Assembly: GCA_020847855.1 (NCBI GenBank)
Contig: JADLBH010000011.1
Location: 1 to 64,000 of the forward strand
Source of the DNA: Fimbriimonadaceae bacterium
GTDB lineage: Bacteria > Armatimonadota > Fimbriimonadia > Fimbriimonadales > Fimbriimonadaceae
DNA length: 64,000 bases
Direction: 5' to 3'
Each line of letters begins with the position of its first letter. The first letter of the stretch is position 1. Shown in pieces: positions 53,937 to 62,707 of this stretch. The notes beneath the pieces were generated by a model. The model did no database searches. It worked only from the letters and a program-made list of their open reading frames with translations, and was not told the DNA's origin. Made by a program: the position numbers and the translations under genes.

Positions 53937-54488
53937 TCACGAGCCGAGGAGGCGTCGGACCGTCTCCTCCGCGAGTTCGAAATGCATGGCGTCCTCGCGA
54001 GAGAAGCCCGCACCCCAGTACCAACCCTCGGCGTGGAAGTAGCGGTAGGCCCGCACGAGCCCAGCCTGTACTTTGCCGTCGCCTCGCGGGTCAACTTCGC
54101 CGTCGAAGGTCAAGTCAATCGCAGTACCCCATGCATGGTTCGAGACACTCTTCTGAGACCCGCGCACAAGCCTTGCGCACAGCATTCCAGCGGTGCCCAC
54201 CGATGCAAAGGCGACGGGGTCCGCTCGACGAAACTCTGCCATCACCCTGTTCAGGGACGCCACGGCGACATCGAGGCCGGTGACGCGGAAAGAACCCACG
54301 TTCGCGGTCACGATTCGCGACTTCAGTCCACGGTTCGTCACCGGACGACACTGCTGGTCGTACGTTTCCCGCGGCTCACCGAGCAGGGCGCGGAGCGTCG
54401 AGGGTCGGCACGCGCTGAGCCCGGTGTTATAGGAGCCCTTGGGCGGCGCGGTGACGAGGCGGGAGAGGGGCGGCTGTGGACAAGGCAT
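53937..54488 (-). CDS. M15-family D,D-carboxypeptidase/endopeptidase-like protein
   Basis: This 183-residue protein has the M15 zinc pattern: SNHAWGTAIDLTF (His118, Asp125) and SREDAMHFE (His169). The GWYWGAGFS stretch lies before the last His, as in VanY-like and phage L-alanyl-D-glutamate peptidases. No signal peptide is seen in the first 40 residues, which are Pro-rich; the true start could be later. It would act on peptidoglycan peptides if exported. It is divergent from glyQ. Confidence 0.85.
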   Translation of the reverse strand: MPCPQPPLSRLVTAPPKGSYNTGLSACRPSTLRALLGEPRETYDQQCRPVTNRGLKSRIVTANVGSFRVTGLDVAVASLNRVMAEFRRADPVAFASVGTAGMLCARLVRGSQKSVSNHAWGTAIDLTFDGEVDPRGDGKVQAGLVRAYRYFHAEGWYWGAGFSREDAMHFELAEETVRRLLGS

Positions 54489-54547
54489 GCCTCCAACAGG
54501 CCCGCGAACACGCCGAAGTCAACCCCTCCGTGGTACCTTGCATTGCC

Positions 54548-55489
54548 TTGCTCACGCTTCAAGAATTGATCTTTCGGCTCCAAGACTACTGGAGCAAGCA
54601 AGGCTGCACCGTGCTCCAGCCCTATGACACGGAGGTCGGCGCCGGGACGAGCCACCCCGCCACCGCCCTCAAGTGCCTCGGGCCCGATCCGTGGAACGTC
54701 TGCTACGTCCAGCCCAGCCGCCGACCCGCGGACGGGCGCTACACCGTGAATCCGATGCGCGGGCAGCGGTACTACCAGTTCCAAGTCTTGCTCAAGCCCA
54801 GCCCGGAGAACGTCGTAGACCTCTACTTCGAGAGCCTGAACGCTTTGGGATTCGATACTGCGAAAAACGATGCCCGCCTTGCCGAGGACGACTGGGAGAA
54901 CCCCAGCCTGGGAGCCAGCGGTGTGGGATGGGAGGTCTGGCTGGACGGCACCGAGATCAGCCAATTCACCTATTTCCAACAGATGGGAGGGATCGAGTGC
55001 AATCCGGTGTGCGCGGAGATCACCTACGGACCAGAGCGCCTCGTCTTGATGCTGAACAACGGTAGGTCCTTCTGGAACGACCTGTATTGGTCACCGAGCC
55101 TGACCTATCGCGAGGCCGAGGCCGATCTCGAAATGCAGCACAATGTTTACAACTTCGAGGTTGCCTCGGTCGAGCTCTTGAAGCAGTTGTTCGACATGTA
55201 CGAGGCGGAGTCGAAGCGCCTCATCGAGACGCCGGTCTGGTGGGACGACGAGCGGGGGGTGATGACCGCTTCCCGGCCCAACGAGAAGGCCCGCGAGGGG
55301 GCGCTGGTCTATCCGGCGTTCGATATGGCGCTCAAGTGCTCCCACACCTTCAACGTGCTCGATGCGCGCGGGGCCGTCTCCGTCACGGAGCGGGCCAACT
55401 ATATTCACCGTGTCAGAGCCCGCGCCCGTGCCTGTTGCCTCAAGTACGTCGAAACGCTGCAAACGCGCGAAGCGATCATGAAAAAGTGA
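54548..55489 (+). CDS. glyQ: Glycine-tRNA ligase alpha subunit
   Basis: GlyQ (313 residues from TTG 54548) is the catalytic subunit of the bacterial tetrameric glycyl-tRNA synthetase. GAGTSHPATALKCLGPDPWN, YVQPSRRPADGRYTVNPMRG and RYYQFQVLLKPSP follow the family, and ECNPVCAEITYGPERLVLML is intact. The Bacillus-type N-terminus supports starting near this TTG, because GTG 54476 would overlap the divergent M15 start. The beta-subunit gene glyS does not follow; a PEP-CTERM gene does. The enzyme needs glyS from elsewhere. Confidence 0.95.
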   Translation: MLTLQELIFRLQDYWSKQGCTVLQPYDTEVGAGTSHPATALKCLGPDPWNVCYVQPSRRPADGRYTVNPMRGQRYYQFQVLLKPSPENVVDLYFESLNALGFDTAKNDARLAEDDWENPSLGASGVGWEVWLDGTEISQFTYFQQMGGIECNPVCAEITYGPERLVLMLNNGRSFWNDLYWSPSLTYREAEADLEMQHNVYNFEVASVELLKQLFDMYEAESKRLIETPVWWDDERGVMTASRPNEKAREGALVYPAFDMALKCSHTFNVLDARGAVSVTERANYIHRVRARARACCLKYVETLQTREAIMKK

Positions 55490-55560
55490 GATAGATCACC
55501 GATTAGTTGGCACGTTGGATAGAGAATGGCTACCGAGAGCCGCAAGGCTCCAGGTAAACC

Positions 55561-56232
55561 ATGAAAACTAACCTAATCACTCGCACGGCAACTCTGACGT
55601 TGCTCGCCATCGGAGGCAGCTTGGCGTTCGGGTTCCCGATCGCGGACGACAGCTTCGAGAACCTGCCACTCGACGGCTATGCGAACGTTCTCAACAACTG
55701 GATCCAGGGCACTTGGGGGTCGGAGTACTCTTCGATCACCGGCTCGACGTCCTCGGTGCTCACGGCGCACGGCACGAAAATGCTCAGCGCCAACGCCGGA
55801 ACCGACGTCTGGACTCAGACCGTCCAGCTCTTGGACGTGAGCGCGCTCGCGGGCCTGATTGACTCGGGCGGCGCGGTCGCGAACTTCCGAGCCCTCTATA
55901 ACTACGACGCGACGGCAGGCGCACAGAGTCTTGCAGGGCTCTGGTCGTTTGGCCAGAACGACAGGTGGGGAAGCCACACGAACGTCCTCTTCAACACCGC
56001 TGCGCTCGACGGGCTGGCAGGCACCTGGGAGCACAACGTCGTCTCCATGACCCTTCCCGTGGGCACCCGCTGGCTGATCACCGAGGTCGGATTCGTGAAC
56101 GCGAGCCTGAACGGACAGCCGGGGTACGTGGACGCGGGCAACCTGGAGGTCGTCCCAGAGCCCTCGATCCTCGTCGCGACCGGCCTCGGCCTTGCCGCAC
56201 TTCTGCGAAGGAGGGCGACTGCGCGCAAGTAA
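55561..56232 (+). CDS. PEP-CTERM sorting domain protein, second copy
   Basis: This 223-residue protein begins MKTNLITRTATLTLLAIGGS, a signal peptide, and ends VPEPSILVATGLGLAALLRR plus RATARK, a full PEP-CTERM tail. The body holds Trp- and Ser-rich strands (NWIQGTWGSEYSSITGSTSS, GLWSFGQNDRWGSHTNVLF), and no enzyme motif is present. Likely surface or matrix protein. An exosortase is not in the window. The 71 bases upstream contain GAGAGCCGCAAGGCTC, a small hairpin, but no riboswitch pattern I can support. Confidence 0.9.
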   Translation: MKTNLITRTATLTLLAIGGSLAFGFPIADDSFENLPLDGYANVLNNWIQGTWGSEYSSITGSTSSVLTAHGTKMLSANAGTDVWTQTVQLLDVSALAGLIDSGGAVANFRALYNYDATAGAQSLAGLWSFGQNDRWGSHTNVLFNTAALDGLAGTWEHNVVSMTLPVGTRWLITEVGFVNASLNGQPGYVDAGNLEVVPEPSILVATGLGLAALLRRRATARK

Positions 56233-56291
56233 CACCCGGAACCCCATTCTAGACACCGAAGCTAGGTGCTAGAAATCGGTTGTAGTCTCAG

Positions 56292-56360
56292 CATCCAGCC
56301 CCAAGTCCCTGCGAAACGGGTCCACACGACCCGATCCAAAGGATAGACTTGGGCTGGATG
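56292..56360 (+). promoter_or_regulatory. Leader RNA structure covering the start codon of the metallopeptidase gene
   Basis: CATCCAGCCCCAAGTC (56292-56307) is the reverse complement, apart from one extra C, of GACTTGGGCTGGATG (56346-56360), which ends in the start codon ATG (56358). Between them, CGGGTC (56317-56322) pairs with GACCCG (56328-56333). The RNA can thus close its own start codon in a long stem carrying an inner hairpin, a layout typical of a translational switch. No metabolite class is recognised. Confidence 0.5.
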
Positions 56361-57104
56361 CGTACTTTGTTGCTCGGGATGCTGCTCGCCTCACAGGGAT
56401 GGGGAGGGACCGCTCCTGCCTCACCCGATATCCCGATCCTGACAGAGTTCGACTCGACCACCTTCCCCGTGAGTTGGCAAGGAGGCGAGATCCGCGGTGC
56501 CGGTGTCTCCCTGACGCCTTCTGAGAAGGATCGTTCGCTCCGGGTGCTCAAGGCCGCCTTTGCCAAGTACCCGGACGGGTTCTTGGAGCGCGACCTCAAG
56601 CGCGTCTTCGTCCTACGTCGGATCAGCTTCTATGGACTGGACTACGGCGGCACGAACTCCCTCGATACGGTCTATGTCACCAACGATGGCACCGCGAACG
56701 GCTACACTGACGGCTTCCTCGAACGCGCCTTCCACCACGAACTGTCCAGCATTCTGCTCCGAAACCACATGCAGGATTTCGACCTTACTGCCTGGCGTGC
56801 CGCGAACCCCGGCGGCTTTCAGTACGGAGAGGGCGGTACCGACGCTCTGCGGACGGGAAAGGCGAACACCCAACTCAACGAGGAGGCGATGGCCGCCGGG
56901 TTTGTGAGCCAATACAGCCAAGCGAGCTACGAAGAAGACTTCAATATGGTGGCCGAGTCCCTCTTCATGGGGCCCAAGGAGTTCTGGGCCGCGGTCGACA
57001 GGCACGCGGCCCTCGCGAAGAAGGTCCGCCTCGCCATCGCGTTCTACGGCAAGCTGGACGCCAGTTTCACCGAGACGCACTTCCGCGCCCTCGCTTCCTC
57101 CTAG
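56358..57104 (+). CDS. Putative zinc metallopeptidase-like exported protein
   Basis: From ATG 56358 this 248-residue protein has a signal peptide (MRTLLLGMLLASQGWGG). The motif ERAFHHELSSILLRNH (123-138) resembles the HHExxH-type zinc site of Mx1/DUF-type putative metallopeptidases, but the residue four after the first zinc-His is Ser instead of His. NEEAMAAGFVSQYSQASYEE and EDFNMVAESLFMGPKEFW downstream also match that pattern of helix with acidic ligand. The enzyme may use other ligands or be inactive. A structured leader covers the start. Confidence 0.6.
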   Translation: MRTLLLGMLLASQGWGGTAPASPDIPILTEFDSTTFPVSWQGGEIRGAGVSLTPSEKDRSLRVLKAAFAKYPDGFLERDLKRVFVLRRISFYGLDYGGTNSLDTVYVTNDGTANGYTDGFLERAFHHELSSILLRNHMQDFDLTAWRAANPGGFQYGEGGTDALRTGKANTQLNEEAMAAGFVSQYSQASYEEDFNMVAESLFMGPKEFWAAVDRHAALAKKVRLAIAFYGKLDASFTETHFRALASS

Positions 57105-57152
57105 GCACCCCCGCCCTGGCGCAAGGCTTCGCTGCAGGTACCGTACTTCCGG

Positions 57153-57575
57153 ATGCTGGCACAGGTCGCCAAGGAGTTTCGGTGGGAGATGGGCCATCGT
57201 TTGCCCGACCACCCCCTCTGCCGGAACGTACACGGGCACAGTTACCGCCTTGTGGTCGAGATCGAGGGAGAGGTCGGTGACGATGGCATGGTCGTGGACT
57301 TTGGCGAGATCGCCCAGATCGTGAAGCCCTTGGTGGATCGCCTCGATCACTCCTTCGCGCTGGATCCGAGTGATGAGGTGATGCGCGGTTTTCTTCGCGA
57401 CGAGGGCCATAGAACCGCGGAACTCCCCTTCTTGAGTACCGCAGAGAACCTCGCTGGCCATTTCGCCGAGGCGCTCTGGCAGTCCCTGGCATCGCGGAAA
57501 GGGGTCAGTGCCGTTCGAGCGACCGTCTACGAGACGCCCAGCTCCTCCGCGACCGTCCAGGTGAGGCGACCATGA
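57153..57575 (+). CDS. queD: 6-carboxy-5,6,7,8-tetrahydropterin synthase (QueD family)
   Basis: This 140-residue protein of the PTPS/QueD family makes the pterin precursor of queuosine. Zinc ligands are His15 (WEMGHRL) and His27/His29 in CRNVHGHSYRL, with catalytic Cys23. VVDFGEIAQIVKPLVDRLDH with a catalytic His follows, and FLSTAENLAGHFAEALW and YETPSSSATVQ close the fold. Length is normal. It overlaps hpt by four bases (ATGA), so both are one operon. Queuosine versus another pterin role cannot be settled from this gene alone. Confidence 0.92.
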   Translation: MLAQVAKEFRWEMGHRLPDHPLCRNVHGHSYRLVVEIEGEVGDDGMVVDFGEIAQIVKPLVDRLDHSFALDPSDEVMRGFLRDEGHRTAELPFLSTAENLAGHFAEALWQSLASRKGVSAVRATVYETPSSSATVQVRRP

Positions 57576-58081
57576 AAGTGCTGATCACCCAATCCGCCTT
57601 GGACGGCCGGACCGATGAGCTCGCCAGCGAGATCAACGCGACCTATGGCGAAGAGCCGGTCGTGCTCCTCTGCGTGCTCAAAGGTGCCTACATCTTCGCG
57701 GCGGACCTCGCACGACGGCTGACGTGCCCCGTGGTCGTGGACTTCATCCAAGTGAGCAGCTATGGCGATTCGACGGTCTCCAGTGGGGTGGTCCAGCTCA
57801 AGCGAGACCACGACGTGAACATCGAGGGGCGGCACACGCTCGTGGTCGAGGACATCGTGGACTCGGGCCTCACGCTCGAACACCTGCTCGCGATGCTCCG
57901 AACCCGGCGCCCCAGGAGCCTCCGAACCGTCGCGATGCTCAGCAAGGCCCGCGCAAGGGGCTTCGAGGCCCCATTGGACTGGGTTGGGTTCGAGATCGAG
58001 AACCAGTTTGTGGTAGGATACGGCCTGGATCACGCGGAGAACTACCGCAACCTGCCCTACATCGGACTGATGGAGGAGTAG
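57572..58081 (+). CDS. hpt: Hypoxanthine phosphoribosyltransferase
   Basis: This 169-residue purine salvage enzyme converts hypoxanthine or guanine to the nucleotide with PRPP. The PRPP loop VVEDIVDSGLTL (91-102), LLCVLKGAYIF, DFIQVSSYG and the C-terminal VGYGLDHAENYRNLPYIG block are all present. It starts inside the queD stop and ends about 75 bases before rho. Confidence 0.96.
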   Translation: MKVLITQSALDGRTDELASEINATYGEEPVVLLCVLKGAYIFAADLARRLTCPVVVDFIQVSSYGDSTVSSGVVQLKRDHDVNIEGRHTLVVEDIVDSGLTLEHLLAMLRTRRPRSLRTVAMLSKARARGFEAPLDWVGFEIENQFVVGYGLDHAENYRNLPYIGLMEE

Positions 58082-58156
58082 GAAGGCTCCGCACCCGTCC
58101 CATCCTTAGTGCCGGTCTCGGTCACTAAGACCCCCTACCCCAAGGTTCCCAACCGA

Positions 58157-59524
58157 ATGAACCACACGTTCAGAACTAGAAAAGCAGAATCTGGTCGCCC
58201 CCGCCGACGTCGAACCCGAGGCGAAGAGAGGCCGGACCTCACCGTAGACGTTGACTCGCTGCCGACCATTGACGCCAACCATTTCGACAAAATGTCGGCG
58301 ACCGAGCTCGCCAAGGACGCGAAGAAGGCCAAGATCAGCCTCGACCTGCCCCGAAACGTCGTGATCGAGGAGCTCGTCGCCAAGGCCAACCCCGAAGAGA
58401 TCTACCGCAAGGGTGTGCTCGAAGTCCTCTCCGACGGCTGGGGGTTCCTCCGCCGAGACAACTATCAGCCCAGCATCGAGGACTCCTACGTCAGCCAAAA
58501 CCACATCAAGAAGCACGGACTCCGGCCCGGCGACTCGGTCTTCGGACTGTGCCGCGCACCCAAGGAAGGCGAGAAGTACCACGGCATGCTCCGAGTGGAG
58601 ATGGTCAACGGACACGGCACCCTCTCCCCCGAGACCCAAACCCGCCGCAACTTCGACACCCTCACCCCCCTCTTCCCCGACGAGGTCCTCCACCAAGAGA
58701 CCACCCCCGACAAGATCATCGGGCGCATCATTGACCTGATCTCCCCCATCGGCAAGGGACAGCGAGCCTTGATCGTCGCCCCACCCAAGGCGGGAAAGAC
58801 CACCATCCTCAAGTCCATCGCCAACTCCGTCACCGAGAACAACCCCGACGTCTACCTCATGGTCCTTCTCGTGGACGAGCGGCCCGAGGAGGTCACCGAC
58901 ATGAAGCGATCCGTCAAGGGCCAGGTCATCAGCTCCACCTTCGACGAGCCCGCAGAGAACCACATGCGGGTCACCGACCTCTGCCTCGAACAGGCCAAGC
59001 GCCTCGTCGAGGACGGCCGAGACGTCGTCATCCTCCTCGACTCCATCACCAGGCTCTCCCGCGCCAGCAACCTCACCATCAACCCCAGCGGGCGCACCCT
59101 CTCCGGAGGCCTCGACCCCGCCGCACTCTATCGCCCGCGCAGGTTCTTCGGCGCCGCGCGAAACATCGAGGAGGGAGGCTCGCTCACCATCATCGCCACC
59201 GTCCTCATCGAGACCGGCTCCAAGATGGACGACAACATCTTCGAGGAACTCAAAGGGACCGGCAACAGCGAGCTCGTGCTCGACCGCGACCTCGCCGAGC
59301 GCCGCATCTGGCCCGCCATCAACGTCCGCAGCAGTTCCACCCGACACGAGGAACAGCTCCTCGAGAAGGGCCAGCTCGAAGCCGTCTACCACCTCCACCG
59401 CATCCTCGCCAACAGCAAGGACACCGTCGAGGCGACCGACCAGCTCATCAAGCTCCTCAAGCGGATGCCGACCAACAAGGCGTTCCTCGAGAGCGTCATC
59501 GCCAAGACCCGCGCCACGGTCTAA
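58157..59524 (+). CDS. rho: Transcription termination factor Rho
   Basis: Rho (455 residues from ATG 58157; GTG 58109 is a longer alternative) is the hexameric RNA helicase. It has a basic N-terminus ([20 protein letters not shown]), the Rho-N and cold-shock RNA-binding region with [14 protein letters not shown], Walker [13 protein letters not shown], Walker [36 protein letters not shown] and the Q-loop region. The last 26 codons (from about 59440) recur almost identically at 61774-61858, after the cassette that follows. Confidence 0.97.
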   Translation: MNHTFRTRKAESGRPRRRRTRGEERPDLTVDVDSLPTIDANHFDKMSATELAKDAKKAKISLDLPRNVVIEELVAKANPEEIYRKGVLEVLSDGWGFLRRDNYQPSIEDSYVSQNHIKKHGLRPGDSVFGLCRAPKEGEKYHGMLRVEMVNGHGTLSPETQTRRNFDTLTPLFPDEVLHQETTPDKIIGRIIDLISPIGKGQRALIVAPPKAGKTTILKSIANSVTENNPDVYLMVLLVDERPEEVTDMKRSVKGQVISSTFDEPAENHMRVTDLCLEQAKRLVEDGRDVVILLDSITRLSRASNLTINPSGRTLSGGLDPAALYRPRRFFGAARNIEEGGSLTIIATVLIETGSKMDDNIFEELKGTGNSELVLDRDLAERRIWPAINVRSSSTRHEEQLLEKGQLEAVYHLHRILANSKDTVEATDQLIKLLKRMPTNKAFLESVIAKTRATV

Positions 59525-59557
59525 CGCCCTGACGAGCTCGCAGCAACCGCACGGATA

Positions 59558-59580
59558 CGTTTGCGGACCAAACGGTTCTT
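59558..59580 (+). terminator. Possible terminator of rho
   Basis: CGTTTG (59558-59563) and CAAACG (59569-59574) form a 6-bp stem with loop CGGAC, followed by GTTCTT. The U-run is short and broken, so the structure is weak. It lies 34 bases after the rho stop, before the cassette promoter. Confidence 0.4.
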
Positions 59581-59609
59581 GTCCACCGTCGTCATCTGTG
59601 GGAAGATTC

Positions 59610-59640
59610 TTTCGGGAAATCTCCGAAAATATGTTATGAT
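59610..59640 (+). promoter_or_regulatory. Possible promoter and operator of cassette copy 2
   Basis: TATGAT (59635-59640) is a plausible -10 box about 54 bases before the ATG at 59694. Upstream TTTCGG (59610-59615) and CCGAAA (59623-59628) form a 6-bp inverted repeat with a 7-base centre, placed where a -35 box would be. This recalls the palindrome-plus-box layout before cassette copy 1, though the sequences differ. Low certainty for the box, moderate for the inverted repeat. Confidence 0.4.
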
Positions 59641-59693
59641 TGGCTTGTGTCTTGGGCTTTAGGCTCGGCGTACATCGCGGAGGTATCGTAAGC

Positions 59694-60182
<489 letters not shown>

Positions 60183-60183
<1 letters not shown>

Positions 60184-60536
60184 TGCTGCACCTGCTTAAG
60201 GATCGAAAGGTGCAGCTTGTCCTTGCAGTAGCGATGTTAACGAGCGTGGCGAACGCCAACTTCTTACGATGCTACAGTTCTCAGCGTGAGTTCATTGGCA
60301 TCGCATGTCTTCAGAGCGAATCCGGGTGTCCGAGCCCCAATCCAGAATGTGTACGCCACGTCGTGACGGACTACACTTGTGCCGGAATAGGTTTCGGCTG
60401 TAGCCTAGCGTTCGGAACACTTACGGGCCAACGTTGGGTGATTCCGTGTGTCACAACGATCGTAGGCACGTGTGCTTGCCCAGAGCTGAGCGGGCCCCCA
60501 ACCGAGGAGTACAACTATGCCGGATACTCGTGCTAA
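60183..60536 (+). CDS. Ten-cysteine secreted mini-protein, cassette copy 2
   Basis: This 117-residue protein starts at GTG 60183, overlapping the previous stop, with GGAGGAGG about six bases upstream. The signal peptide is VQLVLAVAMLTSVANA, with cleavage before NFLRC. The mature part of about 92 residues has exactly ten cysteines spaced 11, 6, 6, 9, 6, 15, 7, 1, 17, including CAC near the end, and the last Cys is the final residue. The match with the copy at 42485 lies in the spacing and the CxC; other residues differ widely. Five disulfides are likely. Function unknown. Confidence 0.82.
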
Positions 60537-60670
60537 CTTACGATTCCCAATGTCGCGCGGATCTGTTCTCAGAAACCGCCGCCGACTCGCTATCGCTGTT
60601 GAAATCGAATCCTCGATTTGCAACCATTGACCAAAGCACCGACACACTGAGAGAACCAACTCTTGGGAAC

Positions 60671-61717
60671 ATGAAAATGAGCAGAACGCAAACCGATCGT
60701 CCCTATTTGGACGCCATGCCGGAGCCGACTCACCGTCGAGCGGCTTGGCGATCCCTCGTACCGTTCACTCTGGCCCTCACCGCCTGCGGCTGGGCCCAGA
60801 CCGTGAAAGGCACCATGACCACCACGCTCCCGCCGAGCGGAAAGACGGTCCAACAAGAGTACGACCGAAGGGTCTTCGAGCTTCGACGCGGAGGAATGAC
60901 CGAGAACCAGATCCAAGCCTCCGACGAAATGATCCGTCACAGTGCCGAGCGGCTCGCCGCCGGACTGGGGAGCACCGGGCCATTCGAGTACGTCCGAGAC
61001 GGCGTGAACACCTGGGTCACGTATCCCGTCAGCTCGACCAGCCTCGGCAGCGACCAGTCGCAGCACATCGAGTCGTACGACGGCACCACGACCGTCCATG
61101 TAGGGCCCTCGGGCACCGTCGTCGAGGCCGGCGACAAGCGCACCTTCACCGGCAACGCGCTCTGGCAGGCCGCGCTCTGCGGCACCGTCCAGTCTTGGCT
61201 ACAAGAGGTCTCCGCGACCCAGGGGCCGGACGGCGAAGTCGTCGTCTTCGAGGCCGTGAAAGACGAGATGATCCACCGCCTCACCGTCACCTACGCAGAC
61301 TCGGCGAGGGCGAGGGTGGTCGCGGTCGACCAGGGCTACGTCACTCCGGCACAGTTCGTCAAGCCGGGGGTGGACCCGTACGTCCGGGCCGCCAAGGCGA
61401 CGGTCCAACAGTCCCCCGCCCAGGTTGACTTCGACTTCTTCGCAGGGGGCAAAGCGACGCAGCACATCACGCTCGCGATCGAGAGCGAGTCGCCCGACGC
61501 CTCGGTGGCGCTCCTGCGGGGTGTCAAGCCCGGCTCGAAGGTCGTGGACCTTCGCCTCGGGGCGAAGGCGCCGGTCAACTACGTGTTCGACGGGAAGCTG
61601 CCGGAACACTCGGCCATCGCCTCGGAGCCCGCGCCCGTCGGGCTCGCGCCGCTCGGCGCTTCGTTCGCCGGTCTCGTCGGCCTCGTTGCCGCAGTCTGGC
61701 TCTGGAAGCGCAAATGA
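60671..61717 (+). CDS. Membrane-anchored exported protein, cassette copy 2
   Basis: This 348-residue protein starts at ATG 60671 (ATG 60716 is an alternative). A signal-type segment (AWRSLVPFTLALTACGWAQ) is followed by an external domain and a single C-terminal anchor (LAPLGASFAGLVGLVAAVWL) with tail WKRK. LRRGGMTENQIQASDEM and ESYDGT match the 347-residue protein of cassette copy 1. Its bases are more GC-rich than those of the two genes before it. No enzymatic motif is seen. A gap of 134 bases separates it from the mini-protein gene. Confidence 0.75.
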   Translation: MKMSRTQTDRPYLDAMPEPTHRRAAWRSLVPFTLALTACGWAQTVKGTMTTTLPPSGKTVQQEYDRRVFELRRGGMTENQIQASDEMIRHSAERLAAGLGSTGPFEYVRDGVNTWVTYPVSSTSLGSDQSQHIESYDGTTTVHVGPSGTVVEAGDKRTFTGNALWQAALCGTVQSWLQEVSATQGPDGEVVVFEAVKDEMIHRLTVTYADSARARVVAVDQGYVTPAQFVKPGVDPYVRAAKATVQQSPAQVDFDFFAGGKATQHITLAIESESPDASVALLRGVKPGSKVVDLRLGAKAPVNYVFDGKLPEHSAIASEPAPVGLAPLGASFAGLVGLVAAVWLWKRK

Positions 61718-61773
61718 ACCAGAGGCGGCGAGGCTCGAAAGGGCTGCGCCGCCCCACTTCCTACTGACCCCGG

Positions 61774-61858
61774 CCAGCTCATCAAGCTCCTCAAGCGGAT
61801 GCCGACCAACAAGGCGTTCCTCGAGAGCGTCATCGCCAAGACCCGCGCCACCGTCTGA
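61774..61858 (+). pseudogene. Second copy of the 3' end of rho
   Basis: The 78 bases 61774-61851 are identical to 59440-59517, the end of rho, at an offset of 2334. After that, one synonymous change (ACG to ACC) and a different stop (TAA to TGA) appear. The fragment encodes [20 protein letters not shown] and AKTRATV, then stops; it has no start or other Rho parts. It lies 56 bases after cassette copy 2, so the cassette is bracketed by two rho ends. The whole gap 61718-62152 contains no other gene. Confidence 0.93.
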
Positions 61859-61970
61859 CCCTGCGCGGGAAGGGCGTGGCCCCCCTGCCCGGCGGGGGAG
61901 CGCCCGCGTGCGCCAGGCGAGCCCCTCGCGTCGCTCGTCCCGCCCGTAGCCGTGCCCGGAGAGGCATCGA

Positions 61971-62032
61971 GGGTGCTCAGGGAGCTTTCTGGACCGTCTA
62001 GGGAACCCCCTGGACCGCTCAGGGAGGCCCGA
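61971..62032 (+). repeat. Three imperfect 21-bp tandem units
   Basis: Units begin at 61971, 61991 and 62012. The second and third share GGACCG(T/C)C(T/C)(C/A)AGGGA, and the first has GTGCTCAGGGAG. They sit in the non-coding stretch before yajQ. Three decaying units are too few and too poor for a CRISPR or a satellite, and no function can be given. Confidence 0.45.
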
Positions 62033-62152
62033 GTCGCCCTGTTGACGCTCAATGAGCGACGAACGAGCCTCCACGAGCACTCAGTCCGGGCGGCCGAGCC
62101 CAACTTCTCGCCCTGTCCCGCACTGGGGCGGTCGCTTTGGTAGCCTTGCGGC

Positions 62153-62647
62153 ATGGCGACGCAAGAGTTTAGCTTCGACATCGTCTCCGAGGTGGACTTG
62201 AACGAGGTGAAGAACGCGCACAACCAGGCGGCCAAGGAGCTGGAGCACCGCTACGACTTCCGCGGGAGCAACGCGAAGATCGAGTTCGACGGCAAGGCGA
62301 TGAAGCTGACGGCGGAGGACGAGTTCCGGCTGGGGCAGGTTCGCGACATCGTCTTCAGCAAGCTGGTGAAGCGGGAGATTGACCCGAAGATGGTGGAATA
62401 CGGGAAGATCGAGCCCGGCGCGGGGGTCTCGGTGCACCAGTCGGTGACCTTCAAGCAGGGGATCGCACAGGACCACGCCAAGTCGCTCGCCAAGCAGATC
62501 AAGGACAAGGGCCTCAAGGTCCACGCGCAGGTGCAAGGCGAACAGCTGCGGGTGAGTGGCAAGAGCAAGGACGATCTGCAGAAGACGATCCAGTTCGTGA
62601 AGTCGCTCGACCTGCCCTACAGCGTGAGCTGCACGAACTTCCGCTGA
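62153..62647 (+). CDS. yajQ: YajQ family cyclic-di-GMP-binding protein (DUF520)
   Basis: This 164-residue protein has the two-ferredoxin-fold layout of YajQ. It begins ATQEFSFDIVSEVDLNEVKN, then has the highly conserved ELEHRYDFRGSNAKIEF, VREIDPK-type and VSVHQSVTFKQGIAQDHAKS segments, and ends CTNFR. Some members bind cyclic-di-GMP and regulate transcription; others bind nucleotides or tRNA. Full length. It is the first gene after the rho remnant, so it may have followed rho before the cassette appeared. Confidence 0.94.
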   Translation: MATQEFSFDIVSEVDLNEVKNAHNQAAKELEHRYDFRGSNAKIEFDGKAMKLTAEDEFRLGQVRDIVFSKLVKREIDPKMVEYGKIEPGAGVSVHQSVTFKQGIAQDHAKSLAKQIKDKGLKVHAQVQGEQLRVSGKSKDDLQKTIQFVKSLDLPYSVSCTNFR

Positions 62648-62648
62648 G

Positions 62649-62680
62649 AAAAAAAGGCCCCTCCCCGCGAAGGGAGGGGC
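62649..62680 (-). terminator. Intrinsic terminator of the FG-GAP protein gene
   Basis: GCCCCTCCC (62657-62665) and GGGAGGGGC (62672-62680) form a 9-bp stem with loop CGCGAA. On the minus strand it is followed by TTTTTTT (62655-62649), so it ends the transcript of the gene at 62708. On the plus strand no U-run follows, so it would not be a classical terminator of yajQ. Confidence 0.9.
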
Positions 62681-62707
62681 AACCGGAGAGGTGCTAGGAG
62701 GCGACGA

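Noticed and set aside
55490-55560. Cyclic-di-GMP or cobalamin riboswitch before the PEP-CTERM gene
   Set aside because: Only a short GAGAGCC-type hairpin is present; the conserved core motifs of those classes are absent.
61971-62032. CRISPR array
   Set aside because: There are only three degraded 21-bp units without spacers, and no cas genes.
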